Part shown: positions 54,618-62,760 of the stretch, in pieces
Position numbering within the stretch: position 1 is the first letter of the stretch
How the letters are laid out: each line of letters starts with the position of its first letter
Assembly (NCBI GenBank): GCA_035506135.1
Contig: DATJPY010000044.1
Span: 11,297-75,296, forward strand
Length of the DNA: 64,000 nt
Reading direction: 5' to 3'
Origin: DATJPY01 sp035506135
Lineage (GTDB): Bacteria; Myxococcota_A; UBA9160; PR03
Program-made: the position numbers and the translations under genes
The notes under the pieces: generated by a model
Databases searched by the model: none
Told to the model about the DNA's origin: nothing
The model's input: the letters and a program-made list of their open reading frames with translations, nothing else

Positions 54618-55579
54618 GGCCGCTCGGCGCGCTCGTCGCGGCGGCGCTCGGTGCGGCGTGCGCGTCGGGCGGAGGGGATCTCGCCGCGCGCTTTCCCGCG
54701 CTGCGCTCGATCGGCGGCCAGCGCCTCGCCGACGCGCATCCCTACGTGCTGCCGCGCGAGGGCGAGGTCGTTCTCTTCCTGTGCCGCTGGAGCGCCTCGG
54801 CGCCGATTCCGGTGTCGCTGCCGCCCGACGCGAGCGCCGAGGAGCGCGGCGCGCTCGAGGCCGCGCTGCACGCCTGGGAGGGCGCAGGCCTCGGCGTGCG
54901 CTTCACCGAGGTCGGCGCCGAGCGCGCCGCCATTCGGATCGCGCTCGAGGAGGGCCCGGTGCGGACCGGCGCCGGCCTCGACACGGGCAACACGGTGGCG
55001 GACTGCCGGCTGGCGCCGCTCTCGCAGCAGGGCGGAGTGGCGGTGCGCGCGGAGCTCGTCGGCGCCGCGATCCGGCTCGCGCGCCACACCAACCCCGACT
55101 GGCAGGATCACGCGCGCGCGCTCACGCCGGCGGAGCTGGCCGGCAGCGCGCTCCACGAGCTCGGCCACGCGCTCGGCTTCGAGGGACACGCGCGGCAAGG
55201 CGACACCGTGATGGTTCGCGAGGTCGAGGTGGTCCAGCACGCCGGGCGCGACCTGCTCGCCGGCGAGCCGTTCTCGGACGCGACGCTGCGCGCGCTCTAC
55301 GCGCTGCCGTCCGGTGCCGTGGTCTCGCGCGCGCCGGTCGGAGCGGCGCGCACCGAGGAGGTCGACCGGATGGCGCGCCTGGCCGAGCGCGAGGGGCTGG
55401 ACGGCCCCTACGCGCGGGTCGGCGAGTCGGCCGCCCGGCTCTGGTGGCGCGACGGCGCGGGCAACGAGTACGGCTTCCTGGTGCCGAAGCTGCCCGCGCT
55501 GGTCCGCGATCCGCAGACGCTGGCGGTCCTGCCGGAGTCGCGCACCCGCGACGCGCTGGCGCGCGCGGGAGGATCCTGA
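54587..55579 (+). CDS. Matrixin-like zinc metalloprotease, probable lipoprotein
   Basis: A 330-residue exported protein. The zinc motif HELGHALGFEGH (HExxHxxGxxH) lies near residue 187, with a later Met in GDTVMVREVE that could be the Met-turn, as in metzincins. The start is unclear: no ATG or GTG lies before the signal peptide. TTG 54587, inside the end of the carboxyltransferase gene, has GTGGAG upstream and gives a basic n-region plus LGALVAAALGAACAS with a lipobox-like Cys. CTG 54614, overlapping the TGA as CTGA, is an alternative. Its stop abuts the stop of the convergent gene (TGATCA). Confidence 0.75.
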   Translation: MAQARHRPGLRPLGALVAAALGAACASGGGDLAARFPALRSIGGQRLADAHPYVLPREGEVVLFLCRWSASAPIPVSLPPDASAEERGALEAALHAWEGAGLGVRFTEVGAERAAIRIALEEGPVRTGAGLDTGNTVADCRLAPLSQQGGVAVRAELVGAAIRLARHTNPDWQDHARALTPAELAGSALHELGHALGFEGHARQGDTVMVREVEVVQHAGRDLLAGEPFSDATLRALYALPSGAVVSRAPVGAARTEEVDRMARLAEREGLDGPYARVGESAARLWWRDGAGNEYGFLVPKLPALVRDPQTLAVLPESRTRDALARAGGS

Positions 55580-56707
55580 TCAGGCGTCGGCGTCGAGCCG
55601 GCGCAGCCGTTCCGCGGCGTCGACGTACTCCTCGACGAGTCCGAAGATCACCTCGCGCACCGAGCGCACCTCGTTCATCTGGCCGACCATCTGGCCGACC
55701 GGGTTGAAGGCGACGCGCTGTGCCTGCGGCGACTTCGCGTAGCGGTTGGTGCGCCGCACCATCTCCATCGTCACCATTCCCTGGAGCGGCATGCCGAGCG
55801 GCTTGGGCGCGTCGGGCTTCTCCCAGGCCTCGGTCCAGTCGTTGCGCAGCATGCGGCACGGCTTGCCGGTGACGGAGCGCGAGCGGACTGTGTCCTCGCT
55901 CGTCGCGCGCAGGTAGGACTCGAGCTGGGCGGGCTGGGCGTCCGCCTCCTCGACGGTCAGCCAGAGCGATCCGGTCCACACGCCCTGCGCTCCCATCGCG
56001 AGCGCCGCGGCGACCTGGCGACCGCTCCCGATGCCGCCGGCGGCGAGCACCGGCGTCGGCGCGACGGCGTCGATGACCTGCGGCCACAGCACCAGGCTCC
56101 CGATCTCGCCGGTGTGGCCGCCGCCCTCGGTTCCCTGCGCGATCACGATGTCGACGCCCGCGTCGCGGTGTCGGCGGGCCTGGTGGACGCGGCCGCAGAG
56201 CGCGGCGACGAGGCGGCCCGACTCGTGGATCTCCTTGATCACGTCGTCGGGCGGCGTGCCGAGCGCGTTCGCCACCAGCCGCACCTTGGGATGGCCGAGG
56301 ATGACGCGGACCTGCGGCGCGGCGGTGGCGGCGGTCCAGCCGAGCAGGTCCTGGTGCGCCTCTCCCGGCGGCAGCTCCGGCACGCCGTGGTCGGCGAGCA
56401 GCTTGGCGGTGAACTCGCGATGCTGAGGCGGGATCATGGCGCGCAGCTGCTGCTCGAGCTTCTGCGGGTCGAGCTCGCCCATGCCCTCGTACTTGCCCGG
56501 GATCACGATGTCGACGCCGTAGGGCTTGTCGCCGACGTGCTCGTCGATCCACTTGAGCTCGATCTCGAGCTGCTGCGGGCTGAAGCCGACCGCGCCGAGC
56601 ACGCCGAAGCCGCCGGCCTGGCTGACGGCGGCGACCACGTCGCGGCAGTGGCTGAAGGCGAAGATCGGAAACTCGATGCCGAGGCGGTCGCAGAGCTCGG
56701 TGCGCAT
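55580..56707 (-). CDS. Nitronate monooxygenase / 2-nitropropane dioxygenase family
   Basis: A 375-residue FMN-dependent TIM-barrel enzyme. Features are LGIEFPIFAFSHCRDVVAAV at the N-terminus, GGFGVLGAVGF, VDIVIAQGTEGGGHTG, LAAGGIGSGRQVAAALAMGA and GVWTGSLWL, which bind FMN phosphate. Family members oxidise nitronates or act as enoyl reductases (FabK-like). A TAGCCT hexamer at 56746-56741 on the minus strand and a weak GGACGGGA site suggest its own promoter inside the end of the upstream gene. Confidence 0.9.
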   Translation of the reverse strand: MRTELCDRLGIEFPIFAFSHCRDVVAAVSQAGGFGVLGAVGFSPQQLEIELKWIDEHVGDKPYGVDIVIPGKYEGMGELDPQKLEQQLRAMIPPQHREFTAKLLADHGVPELPPGEAHQDLLGWTAATAAPQVRVILGHPKVRLVANALGTPPDDVIKEIHESGRLVAALCGRVHQARRHRDAGVDIVIAQGTEGGGHTGEIGSLVLWPQVIDAVAPTPVLAAGGIGSGRQVAAALAMGAQGVWTGSLWLTVEEADAQPAQLESYLRATSEDTVRSRSVTGKPCRMLRNDWTEAWEKPDAPKPLGMPLQGMVTMEMVRRTNRYAKSPQAQRVAFNPVGQMVGQMNEVRSVREVIFGLVEEYVDAAERLRRLDADA

Positions 56708-56743
56708 GGGGGCTTCGTCCCGTCCTTGGAGGAGGGTCGAAGG

Positions 56744-58249
56744 CTACCGCTGGCGAACCTTCGGGTCGAGGCGGCGGGCCAGATCGAGCGCGCGATCCGC
56801 TCCCGGGTCGCCGAGCGCGCGCAGCACGAGCCCGAGCCGGAAGTGGGCGACGGCGTCCCGCGGATCGAGGGCCACCGCGCGCTCCAGATGGGTGCGTGCG
56901 GTCTTGGGATCGGAGGGCATGCGCTTGTAGAGCGCCCACCCGAGGGCGGACTGATAGGCGCCCTCCTCGGGCCAGAGCTGGACGCAGGGCGTCAGGAACT
57001 CGAGCGCGGCGGCGAAATTGCCGGCGCGCAGCAGGACGTCCGCCTTGCGATAGAGCGCCTCCGCCTGCACCACGCGCGTCGCGTCGAGATCCTGCTCGCC
57101 GTGCAGGCCCTCGTCGTAGTCGCGGCGGCGCGCGGGGTCGGAGAGCGTCTCGTGCGCCTGCGCGAGCCGTGCGAAGAGGGCCCCCGCACGCTCGCGCAGG
57201 TCGGCGAGCCCGATCTGCGCCAGCGCGTCGGGATGGAAGCACTTCGCGGCGGCGAAGTAGGCGCGCTTCACGGCCTCGGGGCTGGCACCGCGCTCCACGC
57301 CCAGGATCTCGTAGTGGTCGATCGTGTCGAGCTTCTCGTGCAGCGCGAGGATGCGCGCGCGAAGCGCCTCGCTCTCGCGCGAAGGCGCGGAGCGCGCCGG
57401 CTCCGCGGCCTTCGCCTTCGATGCCCGAGCCTTCGCGGGCGCAGCGGCCGGCCGGGCCCCGACCACGATCTCGAACTCTGCGTGCGCGCCGCCGGCTCCG
57501 TCGCTCGAGGTCCCGACCTCGATGCTCTCGACAGGGCTCTCGTGCCAGATCACCGCGCCCGCGGCGTCGAGCACCCAGGCGGCGGCGAGCGAGCTCGGCT
57601 GCCGGAGCCCCGTGAGCACGTCGCCGAGCGTCCGGCCGCCGTCGAGCGCGGCGACGAGCTGGTCCACCTCGTCGTCGCGGTGCAGGCGACCTGCCAGCGC
57701 CGCGAGGCGGGGCGAGGGCGCCGGGTATCGGTCCAGGCGTGGGGCCAGCGAGGTGCGGATGCGAGCGGATCCCCAGTGGATGGCGAGCCCTTCCTGGGCC
57801 AGCGGCAGCGGATCGCAGCGGAAGGCGGTGGAGTCGGGGCCCGGCGACGCGCTCGCATCGAGCGCGAAGCTGCCGCGTGGCCAGCCGAAGCAGTCGAGCA
57901 GGCGGCGGCGTACCTGCTCCTTCAGCGCCGCGAAGAGCTCCTGGGGCGCCACCAGCTCGAGGCCGAGCAGCGCGGCGCCCTCCTTGCAGCGCCGCGCGCG
58001 GACCTCCTCGACCACGCGCGCGTAATCGGCGCGCGTGATGCGACCCGCGTCGAGGAGCTGGATGCCGAGGCTCTCGCTCGGCAGGTTCGACTCGGCCAGC
58101 ACGGGTACGCCATCGCGGAGCCACACGCGCTTCTCGACACCCTCGCGCGACAGCGCGAGGCCGCCGCTATAGCGGCGGCGGTAGAGATCCAGCAGCAGGT
58201 TCGGGAGCGGCGTGGCGTCGAGCGAGCCGCGCTCGGGCAGCGTCTCCAT
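56744..58249 (-). CDS. DUF4388 - J-domain - TPR protein
   Basis: A 501-residue cytoplasmic protein with three parts. Residues 1-110 are DUF4388/PatA-N-like (ATPLPNLLLDLYRRRYSGGL, VWLRDGVPVLAESN). After a variable region and an Ala/Lys linker, residues about 310-380 form a J-domain (HYEILGVERGASPEAVKRAY, then CFHPDAL with the HPD motif, and ARRRDYDEGLHG). The C-terminus (about 390-500) has TPR-like repeats. J-domains call in DnaK; DUF4388 occurs in deltaproteobacterial signalling proteins, so this may couple a signal to chaperone action. GAAGGAG ribosome site. 45 bases after the V4R-STAS gene. Confidence 0.88.
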   Translation of the reverse strand: METLPERGSLDATPLPNLLLDLYRRRYSGGLALSREGVEKRVWLRDGVPVLAESNLPSESLGIQLLDAGRITRADYARVVEEVRARRCKEGAALLGLELVAPQELFAALKEQVRRRLLDCFGWPRGSFALDASASPGPDSTAFRCDPLPLAQEGLAIHWGSARIRTSLAPRLDRYPAPSPRLAALAGRLHRDDEVDQLVAALDGGRTLGDVLTGLRQPSSLAAAWVLDAAGAVIWHESPVESIEVGTSSDGAGGAHAEFEIVVGARPAAAPAKARASKAKAAEPARSAPSRESEALRARILALHEKLDTIDHYEILGVERGASPEAVKRAYFAAAKCFHPDALAQIGLADLRERAGALFARLAQAHETLSDPARRRDYDEGLHGEQDLDATRVVQAEALYRKADVLLRAGNFAAALEFLTPCVQLWPEEGAYQSALGWALYKRMPSDPKTARTHLERAVALDPRDAVAHFRLGLVLRALGDPGADRALDLARRLDPKVRQR

Positions 58250-58294
58250 CGGCGTGTCGCTCCTTCTCGCGGTGCCCGGTCGCCCGGGGCCGCG

Positions 58295-59248
58295 TTACGT
58301 GGCGTGTCGCTGGGACTCGGCGATCTGGAAGGCGGTTGCGATCGCGGCGCGCAGGTCCTCGCGGACCACGAGCTCGCCGCGTCCGAGACGGGCGACGATG
58401 CGCGCGGCGAGCGGTGACACGCCGGCGATCACCGCCTCGGCGCCGAGCGACTCGATCGCATCGATCGCGCGCTCGAGGGCGGCCGCGCCGAAGCCTTCTT
58501 CGACGCAGGCGCCCTCGAGGTCGACCACCACCACGGTGACCGATGCCGCCGCCGGCTCCCGCGTCACCGCCTGGACGGCAACTGCCGTCTCGGCACCCGC
58601 GTACGGCACGACCATCACCGGCCCCCAGACGTGCACGGCGGGGCTCTGCGGGTCGAAGGCGGCCGCCTCGGCCGGCTCGGCCTGGCCGAGCTCGCGCTCC
58701 GCCTCCTCGCGCAGCGCCTGGAAGGGCAGGGCCGCGAGGAGGTCCTGGACTCCGCGCTCGCGAGCGCTCCGCCACCCCTCGACCTCGCGGGCCTCGAAGC
58801 TGCAGGCCCCGCGCTCCGCGGTGGCGCAGCGGCGCTCGACCGCGAGGACGTCGGCCTCCCAGAGGCCCGAGAGCCACCCCGAGGTGTAGCCCGCGCTGAG
58901 CCAGCAGGCGCCGTCGCGCCCCACGCCGGCGATCCGCAGCGCGTCGGCCTCGACGCGCTCCGGCCAGCTCCCGTGCAGCGCGCCGGTCGTCGAGTCCGGC
59001 TCGAAGCGCATCGCGAGCAGCGGAGCCGCAGGGCGCAGCGCACCGCGTGCGCGGATGGCGTCGCGCAGGCCCTGGGAGAAGCCGGCGCGCAGCATCGCGG
59101 CGGCGGCGCCGGCGGCGCCGAGCCGCTCGGCGAGGTCGACGTGCAGCGCGGCGAGCAGCCGCGCGTCGGCGAGGAAGCGGGCGTCGAAGGTGCACTCCAC
59201 CGCGGGCGCATCGGGCGGCTTCGGCGGCGGCTCGCGGTGACTTCGCAT
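58295..59248 (-). CDS. V4R - STAS two-domain signalling protein
   Basis: A 317-residue protein without signal peptide or membrane segments. Residues about 60-165 match the V4R (4-vinyl reductase-like) small-molecule sensor fold, with SAGYTSGWLSGLWEADVLAV and the Cys pair ERRCATAERGACSF. Residues about 215-310 match a STAS domain as in RsbR/SpoIIAA proteins: VTVVVVDLEGACVEEGF, then ERAIDAIESLGAEAVIAGVS. V4R domains bind small hydrophobic molecules or metals; STAS domains relay signals by protein contacts and Ser/Thr phosphorylation. It starts 7 bases after the HD-GYP stop, so they are cotranscribed. Confidence 0.82.
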   Translation of the reverse strand: MRSHREPPPKPPDAPAVECTFDARFLADARLLAALHVDLAERLGAAGAAAAMLRAGFSQGLRDAIRARGALRPAAPLLAMRFEPDSTTGALHGSWPERVEADALRIAGVGRDGACWLSAGYTSGWLSGLWEADVLAVERRCATAERGACSFEAREVEGWRSARERGVQDLLAALPFQALREEAERELGQAEPAEAAAFDPQSPAVHVWGPVMVVPYAGAETAVAVQAVTREPAAASVTVVVVDLEGACVEEGFGAAALERAIDAIESLGAEAVIAGVSPLAARIVARLGRGELVVREDLRAAIATAFQIAESQRHAT

Positions 59249-59255
59249 CGCGGTC

Positions 59256-60383
59256 TCAGCCCTCGATGAACTCGTAGATGTCGAAACGCTGCCCCTTGCG
59301 GATGAAGCTCTCGCCCTCGCGCTCGAGCAGCACCAGCATCGCCTTGGCGCAGACGGGATCGAACTGCGTGCCCGCGTAGCGGTGCAGCTCGCGCACCACC
59401 GCCTCCAGCGGGAGGGCCTTGCGATAGGGGCGGTCGCTGGTCATCGCCTCGACCGTATCGGCCACCAGGATCACGCGCGACGGCAGCGGGATGCGGTCGC
59501 CGGCGAGCTGCAACGGGTAGCCCTGCCCGGAGCCGTCGTACCACTCGTGGTGGTGGCGCACGCAGGGGACGATGTCGGCCAGGAAGGTCACCGGCTCGAG
59601 GATCTTGGCGCCGATCTCGGGGTGCTTCTTGATCTCGGCGTACTCCTCGTCCGTCAGGCGGTCCGGCTTGGTGATGATGTGGTCGGGCACGCCGATCTTG
59701 CCGACGTCGTGCAGGACGCCGGCGATGTAGACGCGCTCGATGAATTCCTTCGGGAAGCTCATCTCGCGGGCGAGCTTCGAGGCGTAGACGCCGACCCGCT
59801 CCGAGTGGCCGCGGGTGTAGGCGTCCTTGGCATCGACCGCCTCGGCCAGCGCGCGGATCGTCTGCACGTAGGCGGTGCGCAGCTCCTGGTGCTTCTGGGC
59901 GAGCTGCTTGGTGCGCTCGCGCACCTTGCCCTCGAGGTTCCGGTTCATGTCCTGGAGCTTGAAGTTCTGCTCGCGCGTGACCTGGTTCAGCCGCTTGATC
60001 TCGCGCTTCAGGTCGTAGTGGTCGAAGGCCTGGCGGATCGTCGCCTTCAGCTCCTCGTCGTTCCAGGGCTTGGTGATCAGGCGGTAGATCTCGCCGCGGT
60101 TGATGGCGTCCACGGCGACGTTCATCTCGGTGTAGCCCGTGAGCATCATTCGCACGACGTCGGGATGGCGATCGCGCACGGCCTGCAGCAGGTCGACACC
60201 GCTCATCTCGGGCATGCGCTGGTCCGAGACCACGACCTGCGCGGGGCTCTTGTCGAGCGTCTCGAGCGCCTCGACGCCGCGCGAGGCGCAGAGCACCGTC
60301 CACGGCTCGTGGCGGGTGAGGCGCCGCAGCGCCTTCAGGATGTTCACCTCGTCGTCGACGAAGAGGATGGTGTGGTCGGACAT
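59256..60383 (-). CDS. Response regulator with HD-GYP phosphodiesterase domain
   Basis: A 375-residue protein. The receiver domain (1-125) has ILFVDDE and the phosphoacceptor Asp54 in VVVSDQRMPEMSG. A coiled-coil linker follows (about 130-170), then an HD-GYP domain (about 175-370) with GVLHDVGKIGVPDHII, HHEWYDGSGQGYP (GYP variant) and HPEIGAKIL. HD-GYP domains hydrolyse cyclic di-GMP, or cGAMP in some deltaproteobacteria. No histidine kinase is nearby. The start ATG 60383 has GGGGAG upstream. A near-consensus sigma-54 element lies 45-60 bases upstream. Confidence 0.95.
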   Translation of the reverse strand: MSDHTILFVDDEVNILKALRRLTRHEPWTVLCASRGVEALETLDKSPAQVVVSDQRMPEMSGVDLLQAVRDRHPDVVRMMLTGYTEMNVAVDAINRGEIYRLITKPWNDEELKATIRQAFDHYDLKREIKRLNQVTREQNFKLQDMNRNLEGKVRERTKQLAQKHQELRTAYVQTIRALAEAVDAKDAYTRGHSERVGVYASKLAREMSFPKEFIERVYIAGVLHDVGKIGVPDHIITKPDRLTDEEYAEIKKHPEIGAKILEPVTFLADIVPCVRHHHEWYDGSGQGYPLQLAGDRIPLPSRVILVADTVEAMTSDRPYRKALPLEAVVRELHRYAGTQFDPVCAKAMLVLLEREGESFIRKGQRFDIYEFIEG

Positions 60384-60427
60384 CCGCGCTCCCCGGGTGC
60401 TCCGATGCGCCCGCGGAGAATCTCCTT

Positions 60428-60444
60428 TCCAAGTCTCGTGCCAG
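60428..60444 (-). promoter_or_regulatory. Near-consensus sigma-54 promoter of the HD-GYP gene
   Basis: On the minus strand the sequence is CTGGCACG-AGAC-TTGGA. The -24 part TGGCACG is perfect and the spacing of four bases to TTG is exact. The -12 part is TTGG instead of TTGC, which breaks the conserved GC. Transcription would start near 60417, leaving a leader of about 34 bases with the GGGGAG ribosome site. rpoN is encoded at 24082. No enhancer site could be identified by eye. Confidence 0.5.
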
Positions 60445-60743
60445 CCCGAAACGAGGCGTGATTCGCAAATCAATCCAAAGTGTTGGAGAGGATTCCGCGA
60501 ATCCACCGCGGCCCGGGGCCGGATCCCGGCGGCGGGATCACGAGCGGCGAATGGCCCGCAGCACACCGGCAGCCTGCGCCGCCCCTGCCGGCGGCGCGCC
60601 GCCCCGCGGACCCGCAGCGCGTGCGCCAACGAGGGACGCGGGCAGGGTCGTGGCGGACGGGCGCCGCGCGGACGCAGAGCACCGGCAGGTGTAGCGGGCG
60701 CGGCGTCCCGCACTCGGGACGTCCCGCGCCTGGGACCGTCGGG
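60445..60743. other. Intergenic region upstream of the HD-GYP and glycosylase genes
   Basis: No gene is seen in this stretch between the HD-GYP promoter and the glycosylase. It contains a locally AT-richer patch (about 60455-60505) with 7-bp inverted arms GATTCGC (60460-60466) and GCGAATC (60497-60503) 30 bases apart, a possible protein-binding site upstream of the sigma-54 element. The rest is GC-rich sequence without recognisable structure. Confidence 0.4.
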
Positions 60744-60749
60744 TAGAGT
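60744..60749 (+). promoter_or_regulatory. Candidate -10 of a leaderless DNA glycosylase mRNA
   Basis: TAGAGT ends 7 bases before ATG 60757. The spacer gacgcgg contains no ribosome site. Confidence 0.5.
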
Positions 60750-60756
60750 GACGCGG

Positions 60757-61389
60757 ATGCCGACTCCCCTCGATCCCGCCGTCCTCGAGCGCGCGCGCCG
60801 GCTGCTCGCGCGTCGCGATCCGGTCCTCGCGCCGGTGATCCGGCGCGTCGGCGCCTGCGAGCTCGTACACCGGGGGGATCCCTACCGGTTCCTGGTGCGC
60901 GCCATCGTGTACCAGCAGCTCGCGGGCGCGGCCGCGCGCTCGATCGAGCGGCGCCTCCACGCGAGCTTCGGCGGCCGGCTGCCGAGCGCGGCGCGGCTCC
61001 GGCGCGCCTCCGCAGCGCGGCTGCGGGGCGTCGGGCTCTCGCGACAGAAGACCGCGAGCGTGCGCGCCATCGCCCGGGCCTTCGACGACGGCGACCTGGG
61101 CGCGCGCCGGCTGCGTGCGCTCGATGACGAGGCGGTGATCGAGGCGGTCACGCAGATCCGCGGCGTCGGCGAGTGGACCGCGCACATGCTGCTGATGCAC
61201 GCGCTCGGGCGCCCCGACGTGCTGCCGGTTGGCGACTACGGCATCCGCAAGGGAGCGCAGGCGCTCTATCGCCTCGCCGAGCTGCCGCGCCGCGCCGAGC
61301 TGGAGGCGATCGCGGAGCGCTGGCGGCCGTACCGCTCGGTCGCCTCGTGGTACCTCTGGCGCAGCCTCGACACCGTCACGCCGGGCTGA
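60757..61389 (+). CDS. HhH-GPD DNA glycosylase, AlkA-like (3-methyladenine type)
   Basis: A 210-residue helix-hairpin-helix glycosylase. Features are FLVRAIVYQQLAGAAARSIE, LRGVGLSRQKTASVRAIARA, the hairpin TQIRGVGEWTAHMLLMHALG, and VLPVGDYGIRKGAQ with the catalytic Asp. It would remove alkylated bases such as 3-methyladenine as the first step of base excision repair. It lacks the N-terminal TATA-like domain of E. coli AlkA and so is the short form. It has no iron-sulfur cluster Cys. Confidence 0.93.
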   Translation: MPTPLDPAVLERARRLLARRDPVLAPVIRRVGACELVHRGDPYRFLVRAIVYQQLAGAAARSIERRLHASFGGRLPSAARLRRASAARLRGVGLSRQKTASVRAIARAFDDGDLGARRLRALDDEAVIEAVTQIRGVGEWTAHMLLMHALGRPDVLPVGDYGIRKGAQALYRLAELPRRAELEAIAERWRPYRSVASWYLWRSLDTVTPG

Positions 61390-61475
61390 CGGCTCCATCC
61401 CCCGAGCGACTCCGTGCCGCGCACGGCTCAATTGCGCCGCGCGGGCGGTCGATGGAGCCGGGCGGGGGACGCGCC

Positions 61476-62093
61476 ATGCCTTCGATCCCGTCGATCAAGG
61501 GATCCATCCTGTCGGGCGTCGTCGAGGACGTGAACAAGCTGGTCGCGAGCGCCGCCGTCGCGCCCCGCGAGCTGGTGCGCTGGCTGCACTCGAGCGACCT
61601 CGAGCTGCTCGACAAGCAGATCCTCCCCTCCGACTGGTACGACATCCGCACCTACACGCGCCTGAACGAGCTCCTGCGCGACGTCGAAGGAGAGGGGAGC
61701 AACGAGTACCTCCGCGAGTCCGGCAAGCGGACCGCGAGGCGCCTGCTCGAGGGCGGCCTCTACGCGCAGCTCAGGTACCTGCACCGCACCGAGGTGGAGC
61801 GCGAGCGCGATCCCGGGGCGCGCTTCGAGGCGTTCGGCCGCGACCTGCGCCTCCTCACGACCTTGAGCGGCAGCATCCTCAGCTTCTCGCGCTGGGAGTC
61901 CAAGCGCGACCCCGACCACGCGGATCGCTATCGCATCGACGTGACCGACGCGCGCGACTTCCCGGAGGTCCTGGCATGGCGCTCGGACGGCTTCGTCAAC
62001 GAGATGGCGACGCACCACGGCGATCCCGACCTCTGGCGCTGGGAGCGCGCCTCGCGCGACCTCGTCGTCTTCCGGATGGTGCGCTCGATCTAG
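61476..62093 (+). CDS. Conserved-looking protein of unknown function
   Basis: A 205-residue soluble protein beginning IPSIKGSILSGVVEDVNKLV, with ELVRWLHSSDLELLDKQILP, DWYDIRTYTRLNELLRDVEG and GKRTARRLLEGGLYAQLRYL. The layout (tryptophan/tyrosine-rich middle, helical, then a beta half) is loosely like myxobacterial DUF2378-type proteins, but I cannot assign it. ATG 61476 is preferred; in-frame ATG 61452 would add eight residues. There is no signal peptide. The upstream gap of 86 bases shows a G-rich but not clear ribosome site. Confidence 0.7.
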   Translation: MPSIPSIKGSILSGVVEDVNKLVASAAVAPRELVRWLHSSDLELLDKQILPSDWYDIRTYTRLNELLRDVEGEGSNEYLRESGKRTARRLLEGGLYAQLRYLHRTEVERERDPGARFEAFGRDLRLLTTLSGSILSFSRWESKRDPDHADRYRIDVTDARDFPEVLAWRSDGFVNEMATHHGDPDLWRWERASRDLVVFRMVRSI

Positions 62094-62199
62094 CCGGCCT
62101 CCCCGACGCCTCACGCGCCGGTGTAGCGCTCGCAGCCGAATCGGAGCATGGTTGGGGCCGGGCCGCGCGCGGGCCTCCGGGCCCCGGGGAGGTGTCGCC

Positions 62200-62682
62200 A
62201 TGCTCGTGATCCGACTGCTCATCCGATTCGTCGTGGTGCTCGCGATCCTGGGTGCGCTGGCCGCCGTCGGCGCGCGCTATCACGACGGCCCGCTCGGCCC
62301 GCTGCCCGGCGGACCGCTCGTGGCGGGGCCGCTCGTGACGACGCCGGTCTCCGACTGGGCGTTCGCCGCCAAGGTCCCGGAGATCGAGCTCCAGCTCGAC
62401 GTCCAGTCGAAGTCGCGTACCACCTGGATCCTGGTGCACGACGGCAAGGCCTACATCCCGGCGTCGACCGAGTACCCGCCGGGCAAGACGTGGCATCGCG
62501 TGGCGCTCGGCGACGGGCGCGCCGTGATCCGCGTCGACGGCAAGCGCTATCCGGTGTTGCTCACCAAGGTCGACGACCCCGCCGTGCTCGAGGCGGTGCG
62601 AAGCGAGGCCGAGAAGAAGTACCCCAAGCGGCCGGGCGGAGAGGCATGGCTCTTCGCGGTGACCTCGAGGACCGCGAGCTAG
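62200..62682 (+). CDS. Membrane-anchored split-barrel-like protein
   Basis: A 160-residue protein with an N-terminal hydrophobic helix (LLIRFVVVLAILGALAAVG), then a small beta-rich domain: VSDWAFAAKVPEIELQLDVQ, TTWILVHDGKAYIPAS, WHRVALGDGRAVIRVDGKRY. This resembles pyridoxamine-phosphate-oxidase-like or DUF2255-like split barrels, here facing the periplasm. The fragment at the start of the window has a similar W-x-x-V-x(5)-IE motif. GGGGAGG precedes the ATG. Function unknown. Confidence 0.75.
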   Translation: MLVIRLLIRFVVVLAILGALAAVGARYHDGPLGPLPGGPLVAGPLVTTPVSDWAFAAKVPEIELQLDVQSKSRTTWILVHDGKAYIPASTEYPPGKTWHRVALGDGRAVIRVDGKRYPVLLTKVDDPAVLEAVRSEAEKKYPKRPGGEAWLFAVTSRTAS

Positions 62683-62729
62683 CCGCGGAGGGCTCGCGGG
62701 CCGCCGATGGACGGCTGCCTGCGGCGCGG

Positions 62730-62735
62730 TACGCT
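62730..62735 (+). promoter_or_regulatory. Candidate -10 element of the NTF2-like gene
   Basis: TACGCT ends 25 bases before GTG 62761, with AAGGAGG between. Confidence 0.4.
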
Positions 62736-62760
62736 GAGCGAGCGCCCGAAGGAGGACCCC

